46,595 nucleotides of DNA from an uncultured Chloracidobacterium sp. (GTDB lineage Bacteria > Acidobacteriota > Blastocatellia > Pyrinomonadales > Pyrinomonadaceae). The notes under the pieces were generated by a model. The model saw nothing but the letters and a program-made list of their open reading frames with translations. It ran no database searches and was not told where the DNA came from. Below, in pieces: positions 43,323 to 46,595 of the stretch (its first letter is position 1; each line of letters starts with the position of its first letter). The translations under genes and the position numbers were made by a program. The stretch spans positions 1 through 46,595 of the forward strand of contig CALDGX010000161.1 of NCBI GenBank assembly GCA_937941715.1. The letters are read 5' to 3'.

Positions 43323-43771
43323 TTCTGGTATGGAAACCCCTTGATGATTGTGAACGCTCTATAAAGTTGTTCCAACAGTAGCACACGAGCCATTTCGTGA
43401 GTAAATGTTAGAATTGATAACGATAGCACGATATCGGCCCGCTCGGCAACATCAGGCGAAACGCCGTCGGCACCGCCGATAACAAAGGCAACCTCTTTCA
43501 TGCCGCGATTCTGCCAGTTATCGATTGTCCGGGAAAGTTCGTGCGAGGTCAGAGCTTTTCCGCCAACATCGAGCAGACAGACAAAGGGGGTTTGATTCAA
43601 CTTATCAAGAATAAGTTTGCCCTCAGTTTCTTTTCCTTCGTGCGGGGCGGTATCCCGCAATTCGATCGTCTCGCATCGCACAAAATGAGAAAGCCGCCGC
43701 AGATACTCGTCCTGCAGCGACCGCCAATTTTTGTCCTTGGTCTTTCCGATCCAAACAAAGCGAAATTTCAT
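43319..43771 (-). CDS. rlmH: 23S rRNA pseudouridine-1915 N3-methyltransferase RlmH
   Basis: 150 residues, a small SPOUT methyltransferase. KFRFVWIGKTKDKNW is the first strand. VCLLDVGGKALTSHELSRTIDNW, FVIGGADGVSPDVAERADIVLSLS and FTHEMARVLLLEQLYRAFTIIKGFPYQ form the trefoil-knot SAM site. The C-terminus is YQK instead of the usual YHK. It methylates pseudouridine 1915 in helix 69 of the 70S ribosome using SAM. Lies between rsfS (28-base gap) and the traR/dksA-like gene. Confidence 0.95.
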   Translation of the reverse strand: MKFRFVWIGKTKDKNWRSLQDEYLRRLSHFVRCETIELRDTAPHEGKETEGKLILDKLNQTPFVCLLDVGGKALTSHELSRTIDNWQNRGMKEVAFVIGGADGVSPDVAERADIVLSLSILTFTHEMARVLLLEQLYRAFTIIKGFPYQK

Positions 43772-43799
43772 TGAAACGAGCGGCGTCCGCCGGCGACGA

Positions 43800-44228
43800 T
43801 CATAATTCCGAAGGCAGCGTTACCGGGCGGGCATCACGCCACAACCGGGCAAGATCGTAGAATTCGCGGGACTCAGAATTGAAAACGTGGATGATGAAGT
43901 CGCCGTAATCAAGCAAGACCCACTCGGCCGCCGAATAGCCCTCAACGCGAACGGGCCGGGCATCCATCTCCTTCTTTAGGCGTTCGCCGATCTCGTCAGC
44001 GATGGCCTGGACCTGCCGCTGATTCGTACCACTGGTAATAACGAAGAACTCGGTAAAACTAGCGATATCACGCAGATCCAGGGCGACTATGTCGACGCCC
44101 TTTTTGTCGCTAATGCATCGAACGGCGAGTTGCAGTTCGGGGTCGAGTTCGGAAAACGAGGTCGGCGTTGCCGCGATCTCGATCTTTACGCTGTCGTGTT
44201 GCAGCGACTTTTCTTGTATTTCTTCCAT
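43800..44228 (-). CDS. rsfS: Ribosomal silencing factor RsfS
   Basis: 142 residues, with about 30 residues of variable N-terminus ahead of the core. The core DKKGVDIVALDLRDIASFTEFFVITSGTNQRQVQAIADEIGERLKKE ... GYSAAEWVLLDYGDFIIHVFNSESREFYDLARLW is diagnostic. RsfS binds uL14 on the large subunit and blocks subunit joining, lowering translation in starvation. The start overlaps the nadD stop by one base (TAATG), showing tight coupling. The nadD-rsfS-rlmH order is widely conserved. Confidence 0.96.
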   Translation of the reverse strand: MEEIQEKSLQHDSVKIEIAATPTSFSELDPELQLAVRCISDKKGVDIVALDLRDIASFTEFFVITSGTNQRQVQAIADEIGERLKKEMDARPVRVEGYSAAEWVLLDYGDFIIHVFNSESREFYDLARLWRDARPVTLPSEL

Positions 44229-44878
44229 TAGCTATAAATCTGATATTTTTCGATGTGTTTTGCAACCTCCGGCAGTACCTCGTCGGCCCATGAAGGATCG
44301 CCCGTACGTATGCGGTTGCGGATATCCGTGGCCGAAATATCCAAAAACACAGAATCGGTCACGTAGATCAGCCGTGAGGCGTGATCAAGCGAAATAACAC
44401 TTTCCGGCCTTCCGCGAAGGTCAACGATGCGTCCGCGGATCGCGTCGGTCACATGGTCGAACGAGATCTCGCTGCCTGGCCGGGTCACGACGATGTGGTT
44501 TGAAAGCGACAAAACGCTCTCCCATTCGCGCCATGTGGTGATATCCATCCACGAATCTGCTCCCATCACGAAAAAGATCTGCGTGTCGACCAATCGGGCG
44601 TTAAGGGTCGTCAGTGTTTCGAAGGTGAACGGCCGCTCGGGTACCTCGATCTCCATTTTTGAGACAGCGATACGGTCATCATGGTCGGTAGCCAGGCATA
44701 ACATGGCGTAACGATCGTAGGCCGATGTCGCACGCTTTCGCAATTTGTGCGGCGCATGAAAGGCCGGAATGAAGACAAACTCGTCGAGCGAGAACTGCTC
44801 GATCAATGCCTCGGCGACCGCCAAATGTCCGTTGTGGACCGGGTCGAATGAGCCTCCGTAAAATGCGATTCGCTTCAT
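44228..44878 (-). CDS. nadD: Nicotinate-nucleotide adenylyltransferase NadD
   Basis: 216 residues, nucleotidyltransferase fold. GGSFDPVHNGHLAVAEAL holds the (H/T)xGH motif, FIPAFHAPHK the nicotinate-nucleotide site, and the C-terminal ISATDIRNRIRTG is the ISSTxIR ATP-binding motif. It adenylates nicotinate mononucleotide to deamido-NAD in NAD synthesis. It follows obg by 23 bases and overlaps rsfS by one base. Confidence 0.96.
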   Translation of the reverse strand: MKRIAFYGGSFDPVHNGHLAVAEALIEQFSLDEFVFIPAFHAPHKLRKRATSAYDRYAMLCLATDHDDRIAVSKMEIEVPERPFTFETLTTLNARLVDTQIFFVMGADSWMDITTWREWESVLSLSNHIVVTRPGSEISFDHVTDAIRGRIVDLRGRPESVISLDHASRLIYVTDSVFLDISATDIRNRIRTGDPSWADEVLPEVAKHIEKYQIYS

Positions 44879-44901
44879 TGGTCAAAGGTCGTCAAGAAGA
44901 T

Positions 44902-45936
44902 TCAGTTGCCGGTTCCGGCCATTTCGCTTGCTTCTGCGGCCATTTCCCGAAGAACGTCAGATACGGCATTAACTAGTTCTTTGACGCCTGCACCGGTGGC
45001 CGACGAGATCGCAAAGAACTGCTTTTTGTCCTTCTTGGCGCGTTTTCGTAATTTCTCGAGTCGTTCTGGTTCGTCGATCGAGTCGATCTTGGTCGCAACC
45101 ACGATCTGCGGCCGTGAACCAAGATTGACGTCGTATTTTGATAGTTCGCGATTTATGACCTCGTAGTCGCTGATCGGGTCGCGGCCCGACATCGACGAAA
45201 CGTCGACGAGATGGAGTATGAGTTTCGTGCGTTCGACGTGCCGAAGGAAACGATGCCCGAGGCCGGCCCCGTCGGAAGCACCCTCGATCAAGCCCGGGAT
45301 GTCGGCGACAACGAATGTGCGAAAGTCACCCATGTCCACAACACCGAGATTTGGCTCAAGCGTGGTGAACGGATAATCGGCGATCTTTGGTTTGGCGGCT
45401 GAGATGACGGAGATCAGCGTCGATTTGCCGGCGTTCGGAAATCCGACCAGCCCGACATCGGCGATCAGCTTCAACTCAAGCTGGAGTTCGCACTCGCCGC
45501 CCGGACGGCCCATGTAGTGAAATTTAGGGGCCCTTCGCGTCGGTGTCGCGAAGTGGGCGTTGCCCCAGCCGCCCTTTCCACCCTTTGCGGCGAGGTAGCG
45601 TTGTCCGGGTTCGGTAAAATCGAACAAAAGCTCGTTCGATTCGGGATCGAACACCTGCGTGCCGACCGGTACCCGGACCACGTGATCCTCGCCGTCCTTT
45701 CCAAAACGATTCGAGCCTTCACCATGCTTACCGCGCTCGGCCTTGTGTTCGGGATTAAATCTTAGGTGAAGCAGCGTGTTCAGACCCTCGGTCGATTCGA
45801 TCCAGACGCTGCCGCCGATACCACCGTCACCGCCGGACGGCCCCCCGCGAGGCACAAACTTTTCGCGCCGAAATGCGGTGACACCGTTGCCGCCGTCGCC
45901 TGCCTTAACCCTTATTTTTACGCGGTCTAAAAACAT
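44902..45936 (-). CDS. obg: Ribosome-assembly GTPase Obg/CgtA
   Basis: 344 residues. The glycine-rich OBG fold comes first (FLDRVKIRVKAGDGGNGVTAFRREKFVPRGGPSGGDGG). The G domain follows with G1 GFPNAGKST, FTTLEPNLGVV, DIPGLIEGASDGAGLGH and VATKID. The variable C-terminal OCT domain is nearly absent. Obg assists late 50S assembly and links it to nucleotide state. In many bacteria rplU-rpmA precede it; here they are missing and a structured RNA gene takes that place. It heads a minus-strand operon to comF. Its own promoter is at 45949-45977, giving a leader of only a few bases; no Shine-Dalgarno is seen. Confidence 0.97.
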   Translation of the reverse strand: MFLDRVKIRVKAGDGGNGVTAFRREKFVPRGGPSGGDGGIGGSVWIESTEGLNTLLHLRFNPEHKAERGKHGEGSNRFGKDGEDHVVRVPVGTQVFDPESNELLFDFTEPGQRYLAAKGGKGGWGNAHFATPTRRAPKFHYMGRPGGECELQLELKLIADVGLVGFPNAGKSTLISVISAAKPKIADYPFTTLEPNLGVVDMGDFRTFVVADIPGLIEGASDGAGLGHRFLRHVERTKLILHLVDVSSMSGRDPISDYEVINRELSKYDVNLGSRPQIVVATKIDSIDEPERLEKLRKRAKKDKKQFFAISSATGAGVKELVNAVSDVLREMAAEASEMAGTGN

Positions 45937-45948
45937 AAGTAACGTTTG

Positions 45949-45977
45949 ATTGTAGGTTTTAAGGCCGCCAAAGGCAA
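45949..45977 (-). promoter_or_regulatory. Promoter of the obg operon
   Basis: On the minus strand, TTGCCT (45977-45972), a 17-base spacer and TACAAT (45954-45949). The predicted start near 45942 leaves about 6 bases before the ATG, so the message is nearly leaderless. It begins just after the terminator of the upstream RNA. Confidence 0.6.
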
Positions 45978-45984
45978 AGACAAG

Positions 45985-46021
45985 AAAAAAGCGTCACACC
46001 GGTTTCCCGTTGCGACGCTTT
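45985..46021 (-). terminator. Intrinsic terminator of the structured RNA gene
   Basis: On the minus strand AAAGCGTC (46021-46014) pairs with GACGCTTT (45995-45988), enclosing a CGG-GAAA-CCG inner hairpin and running into six U residues (45990-45985). The plus strand also gives a U-rich tail (46019-46029), so it may work both ways. Confidence 0.85.
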
Positions 46022-46494
46022 CTTTTTTTGCCCTTAGGTCCGCCGAAGCTTGCCGTAAGGGTGGTGGTTCTCGCATGTACACGTTCGAACCACCGATTTT
46101 GTATCCCGAAGCCGCTCTGCGGGGAGCCCGCTCCGGTCAGCACCCAATTTGTTTTCACTCCTTGCGGCGTTCTCACGCCCGGTGCCGTTAGGTTTTTGTT
46201 GTGGTGGCTTTTCCTCCACCGCCGGTTACGTTCCCGGCAACGAGGCTCGCGTGCTTCCTTTCGGTTTTCGCGAGCGGCGTGGCACTCAATGGCTGATCAT
46301 TTCCACGGAGCGTTACCCGTTTTTATCCGAGCAACTCAGGCTAACCTTTCAGCCAACCCTAGCAAGCCTTTCGGCTTCGGCTCCGGACGTACCAGACAGC
46401 GGCTTTCCGCTCCTTCTGTCCTCAAGCAGTTGCGTCACCGCATCCGCTCCACCTTCCGGTGCCGGTCAAAGTGCCCTTGAGCAACCTCGACTGT
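45985..46494 (-). ncRNA. Large structured non-coding RNA of unassigned family (about 510 nt)
   Basis: A promoter (46501-46528) and terminator (45985-46021) bracket about 510 nt on the minus strand with no convincing reading frame. Stems seen, in plus coordinates: 46476-46481 with 46421-46426, enclosing a GGAA-loop hairpin (46450-46461) and a GTGA-loop hairpin (46431-46442); 46416-46420 with 46395-46399; a 46380-46387/46326-46332 arm enclosing a GAAA hairpin (46364-46377); a 7-bp stem 46269-46275/46245-46251; a three-way junction 46238-46241/46198-46201 with arms 46234-46238/46221-46225 and 46216-46220/46203-46207; a GAGA hairpin (46166-46179) inside 46181-46185/46140-46144; and an 8-bp stem 46087-46094/46063-46070. 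GNRA loops occur only when read as minus-strand RNA. I find no RNase P, tmRNA, SRP or intron core. Confidence 0.72.
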
Positions 46495-46500
46495 AATGAC

Positions 46501-46528
46501 ATCTTACACCCGAAAAATGGGAAGTCAA
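46501..46528 (-). promoter_or_regulatory. Promoter of the structured RNA gene
   Basis: On the minus strand TTGACT (46528-46523), a 16-base spacer and TAAGAT (46506-46501). The predicted start is near 46494. The DNA from here to the window end is much more AT-rich than the RNA gene. Confidence 0.6.
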
Positions 46529-46570
46529 GTAGAAAATACTTTAACTATTGCCCTTATTTTACGGGCACTC

Positions 46571-46590
46571 TGTGGAAAATCTGTGGATAA
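46571..46590 (-). promoter_or_regulatory. Two tandem DnaA-box-like nonamers
   Basis: On the minus strand TTATCCACA (46590-46582), the perfect DnaA consensus, is followed after 2 bases by TTTTCCACA (46579-46571), a common variant. An AT-rich stretch (46528-46560) and a small hairpin (TGCCC/GGGCA, 46550-46568) adjoin. This may be part of an origin or a DnaA-controlled promoter continuing beyond the window. Confidence 0.5.
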
Positions 46591-46595
46591 ACACA

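Noticed and set aside
46083..46094. tRNA-like T-arm (GGTTCGAAC on the minus strand)
   Set aside because: No acceptor, D-arm or anticodon arm surrounds it and no CCA end follows. It is one side of an 8-bp stem in the larger RNA.
46010..46480. A 156-codon open frame on the plus strand across the end region
   Set aside because: It is Arg/Ser/Pro-rich, has no recognisable domain, and lies antisense to the helices, promoter and terminator of the structured RNA. The many paired segments and GNRA loops explain the sequence better.
45985..46494. Structured RNA as RNase P RNA, tmRNA, SRP RNA or a group II intron
   Set aside because: None of the required conserved cores was found: no GAGGAAAGUCC, no tag frame plus CCA end, no SRP domain IV, no domain V with AGC...GUU.
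1..46595. CRISPR arrays, insertion sequences, prophage or integrase genes
   Set aside because: No spaced direct repeats, transposase motifs or terminal inverted repeats were seen; gene content and composition are uniform.

Overview
The window is a gene-dense stretch of bacterial chromosome, moderately GC-rich, with genes on both strands and short gaps. There are no phage, IS, CRISPR, tRNA or rRNA genes. The lineage is inferred, not shown. A soluble Ser/Thr kinase with TolB-like and TPR domains, a VWFA-related secreted protein of a type common in Acidobacteria, several secreted peptidases and FG-GAP/VCBS repeat proteins together suggest Acidobacteriota, perhaps class Blastocatellia. Many genes lack a clear Shine-Dalgarno sequence, and some promoters sit almost on the start codon.

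Layout. 1-3865: end of a META-type protein, a kinase/TPR protein, and three small redox proteins (glutaredoxin, 2Fe-2S ferredoxin, rhodanese). 4069-10388: a complete tripartite RND efflux operon (adaptor, inner-membrane pump, outer-membrane factor). 10391-13732: a five-PAS GGDEF-EAL protein. 14004-15275: a secreted M19 dipeptidase. 15314-17794: an arsenic island, with arsR divergent from arsI-acr3-arsC and a palindromic operator candidate between them. 17865-22058: a flippase-like membrane protein, nrdR and lon. 22300-24093: an MltD-type lytic transglycosylase.

24208-28896 looks like one stress regulon. An Rrf2 regulator is followed by a thioredoxin-like protein, a YceI lipoprotein, a quinone-oxidoreductase-like dehydrogenase, an Old Yellow Enzyme and thioredoxin. 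Three copies of one inverted repeat (CTGTAAC-N7-GTTACAG type) lie before the regulator, before the four-gene operon and before the thioredoxin gene.

28979-42219: two secreted proteins sharing FG-GAP/VCBS repeats (one with a lamin-tail domain, one fused to a glucose/sorbosone dehydrogenase), a VWA protein, a PhoX-like protein, phosphopentomutase, DUF885 and M28 peptidases, small proteins and tsaD. 42230-45936: a minus-strand ribosome/NAD housekeeping operon, obg-nadD-rsfS-rlmH-traR/dksA-like-comF.

The last 659 bases hold no convincing protein gene. The minus strand there carries a promoter, about 510 nt of dense complementary stems with GNRA tetraloops, and a strong intrinsic terminator. This is a large structured non-coding RNA that I cannot assign to RNase P, tmRNA, SRP RNA or a group I/II intron. 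It is the best candidate for something undescribed. Two tandem DnaA-box-like nonamers at the very end may mark an origin or a dnaA-controlled promoter just outside the window.
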